From contig JAZAYU010000203.1 in the NCBI GenBank assembly GCA_038501625.1, positions 682,001 to 746,000 on the forward strand: a DNA stretch of 64,000 nucleotides. Reading direction: 5' to 3'. Shown piece after piece: positions 22,311 through 34,675 of the stretch; position 1 is the stretch's first letter; each line of letters opens with the position of its first letter. Source of the DNA: Corbicula japonica (lineage: Eukaryota > Mollusca > Bivalvia > Venerida > Cyrenidae). Both the position numbers and the translations under genes were made by a program. The notes beneath the pieces were generated by a model that made no database searches, had not been told where the DNA came from, and saw nothing but the letters and a program-made list of their open reading frames with translations.

Positions 22311-23195
22311 TCCTACCCAAACGAACGTAATCTTTGCATTACATAAAAACTTTTAAAACAAGGTTATCGGTATCACAAATTAAGGAAAACCTTTTGCAAG
22401 TATAATCGCCGATATCCAGATCTAATTCATAAATACAGGTGCAGTTTAAAATCACTATTGCAACAAGGTATTTCACAGCCAGTTTTTTATGGAGATTTAA
22501 TTTATAAACTTAAGATAAAAGGCGATGTTAATTTCTCCCGGTTATTCGTAAAAACCATCTGTAAATTTAAAAAGAAAAGTTACCAACATGATATTTTACA
22601 GCGCTCTGCAGGCCTGGTGATTAACCCATCTACAGTTGATCATTATGCTTACCTCTTTGGTTGCACGACGGTGGTAGGGGTTTAAGAGTTTATGAAAGTT
22701 TATGGGGAAATCTTTTCTAAAAAGAACCTAGAAGCTCGATTTGTTTCTTTTATCCCTGTCATCGTGTTCTTGCTGATTTTACTCCAGGTGCTCTGGTCTC
22801 TGTAAGATCATTGAGTACCCGCCCTTTGGCTTTGCAATGCTATTAAATTCTTATGTTTATATGTTTGTATGCTTTTGCATGCAACATTGTTGAGCTGATG
22901 GGTGGGTTGGAGTTATTTCACCAAGACAATTTGTACTTGTTTTGTGATACGAGAACCTGTTGGGGGCAAGTGTGAGGTTGGTGCACCCTAGAACCTGGTT
23001 TAAACCCCCAGTGGCAATTTGTTTTGCCACTGACCGTTCCAAGGCGGTAACCCCTCCGGTTCTCACTTCCGTTATTTGTTTGTGGCGTCCAGTTTGAAAC
23101 TGATTTTTGTAATACCATTCTCTCTTTTCCTCTCTGCTTTTTGGCTGTGTGGGGAGGCTGTGTATGCTGGATGTGGCCATTCCTGATATGCATAT
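22311..23195 (+). mobile_element. Penelope-like retroelement, 5'-truncated copy
   Basis: This copy keeps the last part of the coding region and the full 3' untranslated end. The reading (22,320-22,684) includes KTFCK-like, QQGISQPVFYGDLIYKLK, GLVINPSTVDHYAYLFGCTT and a stop after GV. The frame begins with a TAA where the 55.7-kb copy has a sense codon. Downstream, sequence open in another frame (GLRVYESLWGNLF) suggests a one-base frameshift shared with the other copies. The 3' end finishes at TTCCTGATATGCATATTTCA. Relatives encode a reverse transcriptase of Penelope-like type; no endonuclease domain is visible. Confidence 0.75.
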
Positions 23196-24753
23196 TTCAT
23201 TTTTTTGGAAATATTTAATAAGAATAAACAGATTTTTGAAACAGCATTTAAAGCAAGAAATATGAAATAAACTTATTCTTAAAACCTAAATCAAGCACGT
23301 ATGATGTGTATCCTCCAGTTTTGAAATCACCACTTTGAGTTGAGTTTCAAATTTAACTCAGTATTTTTCGTGTTAGTGGTACCAGTAGTGATTAATATTT
23401 AAGAGGCTGTGTCACCAACCATTGAGCTTTGAGTGGAAACTTATTTTTTTTGTTCCAATGTAATTTATTTAAATGAATTCCGATATACCCGATATCTATT
23501 ATGAAACATGTCAAATTTGATTTCGGTCAACATTTCACTTATTTTATCACATTAATTGATGTTGCCAGGGAAACAGGTGAATAACCACAAAAACAAACAC
23601 AATTCACTTGTTTTTAACTTCATTTTTAATATTTAAGCAGGTGAGTAGGGATTAAATGGATTAGCTTCAACAAAGCATAAAATAAAAGTAAATGAAAAAA
23701 GCGTGTAAACTATATTTCAACATGTCTATATGGTTACCATCGAAACATTAAAATGGTATATATTGTTCAAATAAGAAAACTTAAAAATGATGTGATCATA
23801 AAAACACCTTGCTTAAAAATCTGCAACCACATGAGAAAAAGTCAATGATCATTTCTGTTAAACTAAAGCTTTATCTTACAGAAAATAAAATAAAATTGGG
23901 GAGCAAATCATAAATTGTTGAAAAAACATAATTTGAAAAATGTGAAATTTTGTGAAAATATGACTTCTTGAACAAACAACGGCAGACAAATGTTTTTTTT
24001 ATATTTTTTGTTTAAAACATTTATTTCGTAAATATATTTATAAACTAAATTATAGTAATTATACAAAAATGCACCTTAGCAACCATTTTAATGCCATAGA
24101 AACGGATTTTAATGTGATAATAGATGCATTTATTATTTGTCTTCTTAACTAAATCTGTACAGGTATTCAAATTGAACATTGTTCAGATATTAAGAAATGA
24201 ATCAAACTGGTGTTTGACCTGCTAAAAATTAAACGGCATATTTCTTTAGATGTGGATGAGACTAACAAAATGGGGCAAATTCATCAAATATTATGTTTTT
24301 ACAAAAATCTTTTGTCAAATAACCAATTTTTTTAACAGACACCCCATCAAATGACAAAATATTGATGTTTGTTGTAAAGTTAATTTAAATACTTCTTTCT
24401 AAATGAATCCCTCATAAAGAAACTGTAACCATAGCAACCACTTTTTAAACATTTAAATTTGTAAAATGAAGACATCGATTGAAACTGTTATGAAAAATGC
24501 TGGGAAATTAAAACAAAATTTAACAAATTTAGTGTACTTTATGCTTTAAATTTTCGAACACTTTCTTTTCACCTTTATATTATTAGGAAACTAAAACCTA
24601 TTATGCCACTTAAGCGACATTTGTATGAGAGAATGAACATCATGTTTAAATCTTGAAATTCAGGTGACTTCAAATGTTTACTATTAATGTCATATTGCGC
24701 ATTATTTCATGTACATTAAATCTGGATTCCATCAGCTGTATCCCATGCACATT
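23196..24753. other. AT-rich stretch, no feature seen
   Basis: Roughly 1.5 kb of AT-rich sequence without a convincing open frame, RNA gene or terminal repeat. Confidence 0.5.
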
Positions 24754-24822
24754 TATGACCAGTGTAGATCCAGATCATTGTGCAAATGAGCGCAGTCTGA
24801 TCAGGATCTACACAATATAGTT
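24754..24822. repeat. Hairpin-family repeat
   Basis: AGTGTAGATCCAGATCA is followed after about 20 bp by CTGATCAGGATCTACAC, so the two arms pair into a 15-17 bp stem. Same family as the clusters at 25.5-27.7 and 59.6-60.7 kb. Confidence 0.75.
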
Positions 24823-25464
24823 GGTAACATTTTGTGGACGCTGCCTTCTGCCGGGATTCCATAATATGTTCTGTTTTTCAAAAAGGTTTGTAATAAATGG
24901 CTGGTTCTCAAGTACAAAATTAAACAGATATTTCAATGATCTCTGAATGGTTACTGGGTGTTTAATTAACTAGCTTTTTCAGAGAATTCGTCCTACAGTC
25001 TTTTTCTTTAAGTTAATACAATCACCAGAAATATAACTTCCTAGCAAGAAAATGGAACATTAGTGATTTTCATTATTTTCATTATATTTCAATAAAATCA
25101 AAGGGCTTAACTCATGTTTTTCAAACTCAGTAAAAATGTTGGTAACCTTGAACTTAAACTTGCATCCTACAACTTCTTTGACAAAGTTTAAAGGAGAAAA
25201 GTAAAGAAAAGTTTCGTCTTTTGTCAAATTAAGTTTTACAGTTTTTTGTTGCTTTCTGTGTGTTTTGACATTAGTTATCTCCCAGCATTTTCCAAGGATT
25301 CAAAATAAAATTTTCTTTGCAGGCCAGTCTAAATTGTAAGGCCATATTATAGGCTATAATTTGGTACTAAAATTAAAAGTATCTTGTTGGCCATACCTAA
25401 ACTCACTTTTTAGCCGTTTGGACTTGCAGAATTTAGTCTCTATATTCAATAAAACCTTAAAATA
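24823..25464. other. AT-rich stretch, no feature seen
   Basis: No coding frame or repeat with clear edges recognised. Confidence 0.45.
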
Positions 25465-25516
25465 GTGTAGATCCAGATCAGCCCACATACCTGAGCCATC
25501 TGATCAGGATCTACAG
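25465..25516. repeat. Hairpin-family repeat
   Basis: AGTGTAGATCCAGATCAG and CTGATCAGGATCTACAG form inverted arms around a 17-bp loop. Confidence 0.75.
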
Positions 25517-25606
25517 TTTGCTTTTAGATTCATTGGATAACTTCTGATCAAGAGGCAACCAGTGTTGAGCCACATCAAACAGCAATGATTTCTCCTCCAG
25601 ACTGGT

Positions 25607-25857
25607 AAAAGAGTGTTTGATGCAAAAAAAAAACAACTTAAAAACCTATCTTTGTAAGTGATGACTTAACAGCATTAAACTATAACGTTCTTATGTGTGT
25701 TAAGAAAAAGCAGCCAGACGATATTGATTACGGTTGGGCAAGAAACGGTCAAATATTTTACAAGAATAAAACAGGAAATGTTCATCGTGTTCAATTTAGG
25801 GAGTATGAAACATGGCTTGATTTACCTTGGCCAGAGGTAGAAACATTGGAAAAGTGA
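25607..25857 (+). pseudogene. LINE ORF1 C-terminal fragment (FP-like domain)
   Basis: Reading first KRVFDAKKKQLKN at 25,607 and, after a one- or two-base slip near 25,642, a frame that runs 72 codons to TGA at 25,855. The second part contains PIFVSDDLTALN, DDIDYGWARNGQIFYKN and VQFREYETWLDLPWPEV. The pattern of a (V/I)xV-D-D-LT start, a run of lysines and an R/K-NG-x-I/V-F segment resembles the C-terminal domain of LINE ORF1 proteins related to the baculovirus FP protein, which bind nucleic acid. This is recognition from memory. It lies 2.2 kb upstream of an L1/Tx1-type ORF2 on the same strand, but intervening repeats leave open whether they belong together. Confidence 0.5.
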
Positions 25858-26422
25858 CTATTTAGTTAAACATTGGCAGGATACCTTTAATAGTGCACTT
25901 ATTTTGTGATGCAATATTTTTGAATGTCGTAATGTCATGATTAACTGACCATTATGATAAACAGTGGTACATGTAGGTACCTTCAGTGGTGCTCTTGTTT
26001 TTATGATGCAGGATTTTTGGTTGTCATATTATTGTGAAAAACTGACTACTGAGGTAATACAGTTTTTTACAAATAATATGGTACAGGGTATTGATTCATG
26101 AAGCACGCACTTTATAGGGATATAAATACCTCGAAAATCTTTAGACTTTTGTATAGAGATATGACATACATGTAGTATTGAATCATAAAGCTTGCACTAT
26201 AAAAGGACACAAATTTCCCTAAAGTCTGTGGACTTTTGTATAACCATAGATTTGTTTGCAAGTACAGTAATTAATTAAAAAATAATGTCAGTAAAATGCT
26301 CATGTAACCTAAAAACAAGCATATATACTATTGTATACCTATGAATGGAACCTAAAAACAAGCATATATACTATTGTATACCCCTTATGCTATACATGTG
26401 CGCATAATTATGCATATGTAAC
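25858..26422 (+). repeat. Short tandem duplications
   Basis: Three local duplications follow each other. A segment with ATGATTAACTGACCATTATG is followed by a similar ~110-bp segment; a ~90-bp segment ending ACTTTTGTATA repeats near 26,145 and 26,230; and AACCTAAAAACAAGCATATA occurs at about 26,308 and 26,348. Confidence 0.6.
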
Positions 26423-26907
26423 CGGTGTTGATCCGGACCAGATGACACATGTGTGTGACATCTGGTCGAGATCTGCTCTGGTTGTATTATATTATTCTTG
26501 TCACTTTAAGGCAGGCAAAAATAATGTTGTAGACCTAGGCTTCTTAATACCCATGCCTCATGTACACATATTTATGTATATGGGTCCGGTGTAGATCTGG
26601 ATCTGATGACACAGTTTTGACATCTGATCGAGATCTGCTCTGGTTGTATTACACTATTCTTGTCATTTAGGACAAGCAAAAATAATATTGTATACCCCTA
26701 TAGGCTTCTTATACCTAAGCCTCATGTACACATATTTATGTATATGGGTCCGGTGTAGATCTGGATCTGATGACACAGTTTTGACATCTGATCAAAATCT
26801 GCTCTGGTTGCTTTCTGGCCAGAAATAAACAAATACAATCAAGGTGTAAACGGTGTAGACTATGTTCAGATGACACAGTTGTGTCGACTGATCTAGATCC
26901 GCACTGC
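26423..26907 (+). repeat. Hairpin-family repeats in a ~165-bp tandem array
   Basis: Hairpins beginning GGTGT(T/A)GATC(C/T)GG start at 26,423, 26,588 and 26,752, with a ~110-bp spacer repeated between them (TCATGTACACATATTTATG). A fourth, different hairpin is at 26,851-26,907. Each pairs a TAGATC...GATCTGATG arm with a CATCTGATC...GATCTGC arm. Confidence 0.8.
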
Positions 26908-27157
26908 TCGCCCTTGCAATAACGTTGCCTAAGTAAAGAAACTAGTATGTAATTGATATACATAAAATGTACTATATGTTGTTTGATGTTAATTACAACT
27001 TTTTTTCCATGAAGTTGATCTTAATAGATAAAATATACATTAAACATCTGATAATTTCGATGTTTTATATGACCTTGATAACAACTATGTATTTTTCTAG
27101 AAATATCAAAGAATCTTATTATAAAAAACAGAACTGCTCCATTAGTGCGTAAACACA

Positions 27158-27740
27158 GTGCAGGTCCGGATTGGATGACACACCCTGACCCTCTAATTTG
27201 GATCTGCACTGGCTGCATTTTGGTCAGAAAAAACTAACAAAATTAAATAGAGAATGGTTTAATCCGGATCAGATTTCATGGACTTGCTGGCTGATCAGGA
27301 CTAACACTGTTTTCCAATCTAATAAGAATGTTAGTGTGGAGAAAAGGGCTAGGGGTAAATCATGTATAAATGTGTGATATATACAAAGTTATTAACTACT
27401 ATTTTTTCTGTGGTTAATTAAGGTTAGTATTGATTAACAGGTAATACATATAGTATGCTTTGAATAATAACAACAAATAGGATGTTTTCATACATCCCCG
27501 ATTATTTATCAACACTATTAGAGAACCATAATGTTGTAAACTCCTTGTCTCCGTATGTGCGTATTTCTGTGCACATATGGTGTAGATCTGGATCAGACAG
27601 CGTTTCCATGCTGTCAGATCTGGATCTGCACAGTATGAATTCTGGTCAGAAATAACCAATTGTTCAAAAGGTGAACGGTTTAGGTCCAGATCAGATCGCA
27701 CGGAGGTGCTGGAAGTTCTGTATCTACACTATTTCTGTTT
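27158..27740 (+). repeat. Hairpin-family repeats, two paired sets
   Basis: Hairpins at 27,158-27,213, 27,264-27,312, 27,578-27,632 and 27,680-27,732. In each set the first hairpin is followed by TGGTCAGAAA and the second by GGAGAAAAGGG, the same order as at 54.5-54.7 kb, so the full element seems to contain two hairpins joined by a ~45-bp linker. Confidence 0.7.
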
Positions 27741-30700
27741 ATATGGAGAAAAGGGTAAGATTAAACTAAGTACATCTGTGTGATGAAAACAAAATGTACT
27801 ATCTAGTGTTTTACTGTTAATTGCAATTTTTTCTCATGAGTTTGATTTGGCAATAAGGTAGAATATACAGATAACCAAATTGTTGTAAAGAAACCCACAC
27901 ATCCTTTATGTATACTTAAATAATTTTTGTGTGTGATGTACACAATTATGCAACCTACTATTTTGTTGATTGTTTTGTTCGTGTGTAATTCTCAAACTAA
28001 CCGTTGTAAAATTAAAAATGTCATTTACAATTTGCTCGCTTAACGTAAGAGGTCTGGTTAATTTTAAAAAAAGGCAAGAAGTGTTTCAATGGTTAAAAAG
28101 TAAGAAGTTCACAATAAGCCTTTTGCAAGAAACACATCTAACGGCTGATAATATATATAAATGGAAAACTGAGTGGCAAGGGGATATTTTTGTTAGTAGT
28201 CCCAATTCAAATAGTCAGGGGGTGGCTATTTTGATTTCTCCAGATAAATCAAATGACATAAATATTTTAAACTATAATGAAATAAGTAAAGGACGCTTAA
28301 TTGCACTAGAAATTAAAATAAATGAAGAAGAGTTTACTGTCATAAATATTTATGGTCCAAATAATGATGATATATCTATATTTACCATTCTAGAAAATTA
28401 TCTCTATGCAAATTGTGAAAAGAAATTTATTATCGGCGGGGACTTCAATACGATTTTGGATTTAAATCTGGATAAACAAAATGGGCGATCAGACACGCAC
28501 AGAAAATGTAGAGAAAAAATAAAATGTATTACAAGAAATTTTAACTTAATTGATATATGGAGATATTTAAATCCAAACAAAAAACAATATACATGGGTTT
28601 CAAATAATAAACCTCCAATCTTTTGTAGATTAGATTTCTTCCTAGTAACAGACACATTGTGTAATGCTATTAATAACTGTTATATAAAACAGGGTTTCAG
28701 AACTGATCACTCAGTGGTATACTTTCACTTTGATATTCAAAAGCAAAAAAGAGGACCTGGATATTTCAAACTAAATAATAGCCTTTTACTAATTAAAGAA
28801 TATAATGAAAAAATAATACAGTGTATACAAAGTACAGTTAATTTTAATAAAGATTCACAACCAGATGTATTATGGGAATTGATAAAAGGGAATATTAGAA
28901 ATGTTACCATTAAGTTCGCTTCTAAAATGAAAAAACTAGATACCGAAAAAGAAAATGAACTTTTATTAACAATAGAAAAACTAGAGCATAACATTCAAAG
29001 TACAAATAACCCAAGTCCAGATTTGATTAATGAATTAAATAAAAAGAAATCAGAACTTGAAGTGATGTATGAAAATAAAATAAAAGGAATAATTTTGAGA
29101 TCAAAGGCTATAGATATTGAGATGAATGAAAAAAATACAAAATATTTTGCAGATCTAGAAAAAAGACATGGAGAGAGAAAAACTATTCAAAAACTTACAG
29201 TTCAAGGTAAAATTATTACAGAAACAAAAGATATTTTAGAAGAAGAAACATCTTTCTTTGCTAAGTTATATCAAAAGGAAAATTATGAAACTCCAGAAGT
29301 AAACTTTTTTCAAGTTCCAATAAATAAATTAAGCCCTCAAGTGTCACAGCAGTGTGAAGGTCCTTTAACTGAATATGAATGTAAAATAGCTTTGCAAGAA
29401 ATGAAAAATAACAAAAGTCCCGGATCAGATGGTCTCACAATAGAATTTTATAAACACTTTTGGGAACACATCAAAGTTCTTTTCATAAAGGCTATAAACT
29501 ACTCTTGCTTAAAAGGTGAACTTTCTGATTTGCAAAAACAGAGTGTCATTACTCTGTTGCCGAAACCAGGAAAAGACTCTACACTTTTATCAAACTGGCG
29601 TCCTATAAGTTTATTAAATGTAGATTACAAAATTGCAACCAAAGCTATTGCAAACCGATTGAAAAAGGTCTTACCAAATATAATTAGCCCAAATCAAACA
29701 GGATTTATAAAGGAACGTTATATTGGAGAAAATGTTAGATTAATTTTTGAAGTGATTGAATATTTTGAAAAAAACAATCTACCTGGACTGCTATTTTTCT
29801 CTGACTATGAGAAAGCATTTGATACCTTAAATCATAATTTTATTGTAAAATGTTTAAAAAATTTGAATTTTGGAAACAGCCTTATTAAATGGATAGAAGT
29901 ATTTTATAAAAATATTAAAGCAATAATTGTAAATAATGGGTATCTTTCCAAAGAAATAGAAATAAATAGGGGTGTACGTCAGGGCTGTCCTCTATCCACT
30001 TCCTTATTTATCATTTGTATGGAATTATTGTCCAACTATATCTCTAAAGAAAAAAATATAAAAGGTATTGTCATTGAAGGAAAGGAAATAAAACAGACTC
30101 TTTTTGCGGATGATGCAACCTATATCAACAATGGAGAAACAAATCTTTTGAATATCTAATCAAAGTGATCTCAGAGTTTGGAAAAGAATCAGGACTAAAC
30201 TTAAATGTAAACAAATCAGTTATTTTAAGACTTGGGACATTAAGAAATACAAATGTAACATACTGTGAACAAAAAAAATTTTGTTGGACTTCTGAAAGTG
30301 CAAAAACATTAGGTATAACATTCACTGCAAGTTATCTTAAAAATATAGAACTTAACTTGAAACCAAAACTTGAAGAATTTAAAAACTGTTTGAAGCAGTG
30401 GCAACACAGAAAATTAACATTATTAGGAAAAGTTACTGTGATTAAGACATTTGCTTTACCGAAGCTCATATATCCATTTACAGTCTTGCCAAACCCCCCA
30501 CAATATATATTGACAGAATTAAATAGAGCAATGTTTAATTTTATTTGGGATGGCAAACCAGACAAGATCAAAAGAAATGTTATGACTAAATGTTATGAAG
30601 AAGGGGGTTTAAAATTAACAGATATAAATTTGTTTATGTGTTCCATAAAAGCATGCTGGGTATAAAGACTAACTGACCAAACCAATAAAGGAGTTTGGAA

Positions 30701-31950
30701 ATGTTTTTATGAAAAAATACTAAACCAATATGGTGGGAATTTTTTGTTTGACTGTAATTTAATGTCAAAAGATATAAGGGATATCTGCCAGGAAAATGTA
30801 TTCCTTCAAGACATATTAACTTCATGGTTTAAGATTCAAACTTTAAGTTTCCAAAATAATATAAAATCAAATCAACATGTGATATGGAATAACTCTGAAA
30901 TAAAATGTGGAAATAAGACTGTGTTTTTAAAGAAGTGGTATGATAAGGGTATAATTTTCATAGAACAGCTCTTCAATTTTAGAATAGGTAGATTTTATTC
31001 ATTTTCCGAAGCCAAATTCCTTTATAACCTTTCCACAAATGATTTTCTTGATTATCATAGAATTGTGTACTCCATAAATAAGTTTCCAAAAATCAAAATG
31101 GAAGAAACTTTAATAACACAAATTAGAAATGTTACATTAAGAGAAAAGTTACAAAGTATCAAAAAACCAAATAATTATCTGTATAGTATTCAAATAAATA
31201 ATATTAAAAAAGAAAATGTGAGTGCAGAAATTAAATGGAAACAAACAGTTGACGAAAACGCCAATATAGAGTGGAAAAGTGTTTATTTGATGCTATTCAA
31301 AGCGACAATCGATACAGCATTAAGAAGTTTTCAATATAAGTTTCTGATGCGTCTAATACCAACAAATACATACCTTTTTACATGCAAGTTAACCACATCT
31401 AGACTCTGCGACTTTTGCTGCATGCATAGTGAAACTTTGGAACATTTATTTTGGGAGTGTCACATAACTCAAAATTTATGGAATCAACTAGGGAATTATC
31501 TTAAATCAAAAAATATAAATATTAGGTTTAGTCTTCAAAATATTTGTTTCGGTATAGATAAACCCGGTCAATTCAACGATTGTTTAAATTATATAATAAT
31601 TCTGTGTAAATTTTATATTTATAAAATGAAACTAGTAAAACAAAAACCATATATAGATATGCTTCAAAAATATATAGATTACAGAATATCTTTGGAAAGA
31701 GAGATTGCACTGCGTAATGATAAGATAGTAATTTATAATATTAAATGGCAAAGATTTATAAATTAACCAACCTCTCAAAACTTTTAAAATATGTTTGTTA
31801 TTATTTTCTGTATTGTTCTTTTCTCAGAGAAAACACACACGAATCAAAACATAATCTAATACACTAGGAGAGTTATTTAACAAAGATAAATTTACAAAAC
31901 TTTAAAAAAAAGATATAAAGATGTTTAATATAAGCTGTATAAAGTTATAA
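27741..31950 (+). mobile_element. L1/Tx1-type LINE, ORF2 nearly complete
   Basis: A LINE carrying a complete ORF2 with a short AT-rich 5' leader and a ~180-bp 3' end that turns into AAAAAAAA-rich sequence near 31,905. No ORF1 lies immediately upstream; only a distant ORF1-like fragment at 25.6 kb. Only two lesions are present in ORF2, so the insertion is comparatively young beside the other LINEs here. Its exact 5' edge and any target duplication could not be identified by eye. Confidence 0.8.
28018..31766 (+). pseudogene. LINE ORF2 endonuclease-reverse transcriptase, two lesions
   Basis: The protein would nick genomic DNA and reverse-transcribe its RNA at the nick. From the ATG at 28,018 the apurinic-type endonuclease domain comes first (SLNVRGL, LLQETHL, IIGGDFNTILD, RTDHSVVYFHF), then a linker, then the reverse transcriptase (LPKPGKD, NWRPISLLNVDYKI, SDYEKAFDTLNH, RGVRQGCPLSTSLFI and catalytic FADDATY). 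A one-base slip near 30,131-30,145 shifts the frame before a stop at 30,157; the new frame continues (FEYLIKVISEFGKESGLNLN). A single TAA at 30,663 interrupts it, then it runs to 31,766 with a Cys-rich end (CDFCCMHSETLEHLFWEC). About 1,250 codons in all, the usual length. An in-frame ATG upstream at 27,970 is less likely to be the start because the endonuclease begins at 28,018. Confidence 0.9.
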
Positions 31951-34675
31951 AAGGAATTAAATCTATCTTGATATTTCTACAGTCAACTCTGTCTTAAAAC
32001 ACCAATCAGGGGAGACCAAAAAGTGATCTCTAAAGACAGGTGGTCCCTGTTTACATATGCTTTATGTCAGTCAGGGGTAAAAATAAACTGTGGTTTACCT
32101 GCAGGTGGTTTAGGTTTAAGTTTACAGATGGTCTTTGGCACAGGTTTGACTGTATTAGAAATATTTATCAAAGAAAATCTCTAAATAAGCCTTTTTCACT
32201 TGAAATAGAATTACCATATATATATATATATGTTTAGACAAACGAACCACGAATTATCAGTCTTATAATACATGTGTTTTAAATGGCATATGTTTTTTTT
32301 TCTGTGATTCATGTAAACAGATTATGTATAAAAAATAAACGGGGTTACCCGCAAGGGGCCTCAAATGAGAAAAAAAATGATTTGCCAGCTGATCTGGATC
32401 TCCATTGGTTACACAAGCAAGAAAGCCCATATATATGTACATGGAGAAAAGGGTAAAAGATGTTATACATAGAGAGTGTGAAAAGTAATTGCCTCGAAAT
32501 ATTTGATAAGAATATTTATGATATTATTGCTGACACAATTAAGACTGGATTTCCTAATGGGTTTTGATCATTATGTCTTTCTATGAAAGATGTTAACAAA
32601 TTTAATTTGTGCACACCATCTTTCACCAGTGCTAAAATGTTGTCTTGCAAGGCCTGTAAAAGATGAGTTTTCTTCCATTAATGAAATCATGTTTGTTTTT
32701 AACATTTTGAACATAATCATGAAATCAGACTTAGTTTTAAAGGAAATCATTTAATTTTCACCTTAAAAACCAGAATAACATATATTTATCTATGTCTACA
32801 TAGACAAATTGACACTTTTATTTAGTATGCAAGAAAAAGTATCATTCATGAATACTGTTATATTTTGCTTGCCCGTGAATACAAGGATTTCTTAGAAAAA
32901 TTAAAAGTGATATTTCCCAGTTTTGAAACTGTGGATTAATTTATTTTCACTGCTTATTCACACTGGGCCCATACAGCAATTATATTCCAATTTGGAATTT
33001 TAGAAAATATGTTTAAGTTTTAGAAAAAGACAATATGTCATAATGTCATAAACAGACACTGAGAAATTCAACAGACACTGACAAACTCTACAATGTTTCT
33101 GTCAATATAACACCAACAAAAATAACCAGAAAAGTTGTTTTGAGTTGTAAAAGATAGATATATGGTACACTAGTGATGTATTTCTATGTTACACTTGCTA
33201 AAACAATACCCTCTATTTAACACCTGTCATTTGCTAGTCATTTTGTTGTAATGTGGGTTATTGTGCAACTACAAATGCCTCTGCCAATAAATGTTCTTGA
33301 CTTGGTGCAATAAATAAATAACACGTTCAAATACGTGTTCTTCAGTATGCGTATTTAAAACCTAACAATTACTGGGTACTGGACTACGTCACAATGAGAA
33401 AATACATGGTGAATACTTCCTAGGTTATAGGTGCATTTTCTGTAATTAATAGTAAGTGGCGAGTGTGATTTATGTATTTTTATATGTAAAACTTGATTTT
33501 TCCCCAAATTGGAGATTGTAGTTTAACGCAGGTCGTTTTCGCATCAACAGGTGGCGGGGGTGGGTGTTCGGGTATGGACTTGGCACTGCATTCGATGATA
33601 ATTAAGGGAGAACTGTGTCACATTGGGATATAAATGGTAGATCAAAAAGTTTGTTTTAACAAAATATTGATATAATTTGCAAGGTACGTGCCTTCGTGCA
33701 ATCTTTAATTTCAAGTCCAACTGTGCATTCTGTGACCAGTGTTTACACTGCCTAAACTGTAAATTACGTTCAATAGCATTTTGTTACAAAATCTTCGTTC
33801 ATAAAACAAAGTTTCGATGTTACCGTAGGTATCTGGTCACATAATGTAAGCGCTTAAATTGTAAAATATGTCCATATATTGTTAAAAAAATTGTCTCAGC
33901 CGCAATTTGCTTAACTATCTTCGAATGCACTGCCAACCTTGTTCAACTTGCATGTATTTTCGACTGCGTCGAAGAAACTTTTAAAAATATTAATATCACA
34001 TCAGATTTGGGATTTTAGTCATTTCGGGAGATGCAGTTAACATACCGGTTGTTTGTGCAACCTTAAACATGTATATGAATCACAAAAACACACCGTTCAT
34101 CCTGTTAACTGGAAATCTAATTGTTACCAAAAATCAGATTCTTAAATTAGTGCGAAGTGAACACCATGTGTCTGAATGTAATTCGTATGTTTTGCCTGTT
34201 AATGCTAGGTTAACACTATGTCCCCGGCGGCCACGGCGGCCCTATTTGCCCAAAACGTATTGTACCGGAGGATTTAGGTCAATTTTGACTTCATATCCAA
34301 GTTTTATTTGTTGGGTCTGCTAAGTTTCTTCACGGATTATCACGGTATGAATATGACGGGTCGTTGGCTCCTATAAGGCCGAGGTCTACCAGTCCGAAGC
34401 GTTCTGATGGAATTCCTTACGCTGAGCCGGAGAACTTTAGAGCACACTTGAGCTCACGGTGTAAAGAAATCCCTCAGCTAATAGCGAAAATTGTAAAGTG
34501 ACACAACTGGAAAGGAACTTCAGACGCTGGAGAATACATTCCAGTCTCAATACGGACTTCTTAGTTTTGTAACGGCCTGTTACGTACCGTAAAGTTTTGT
34601 AGCGTTACTCCCGTTTTAATACGGTCTAATACGGTTCCCATCCGCACCGTGGAAAATTTAAAACACCTTGCCCGG
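31951..34675. other. AT-rich stretch, mostly featureless
   Basis: No gene seen in about 2.7 kb. There is a (TA)n run at 32,215-32,232, a degenerate hairpin-family arm with the accompanying GGAGAAAAGGGTAAAAG near 32,390-32,460, and a GC-richer patch at 34,215-34,270. The 84-codon frame at 34,069-34,323 shows no recognised motif. Confidence 0.45.
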
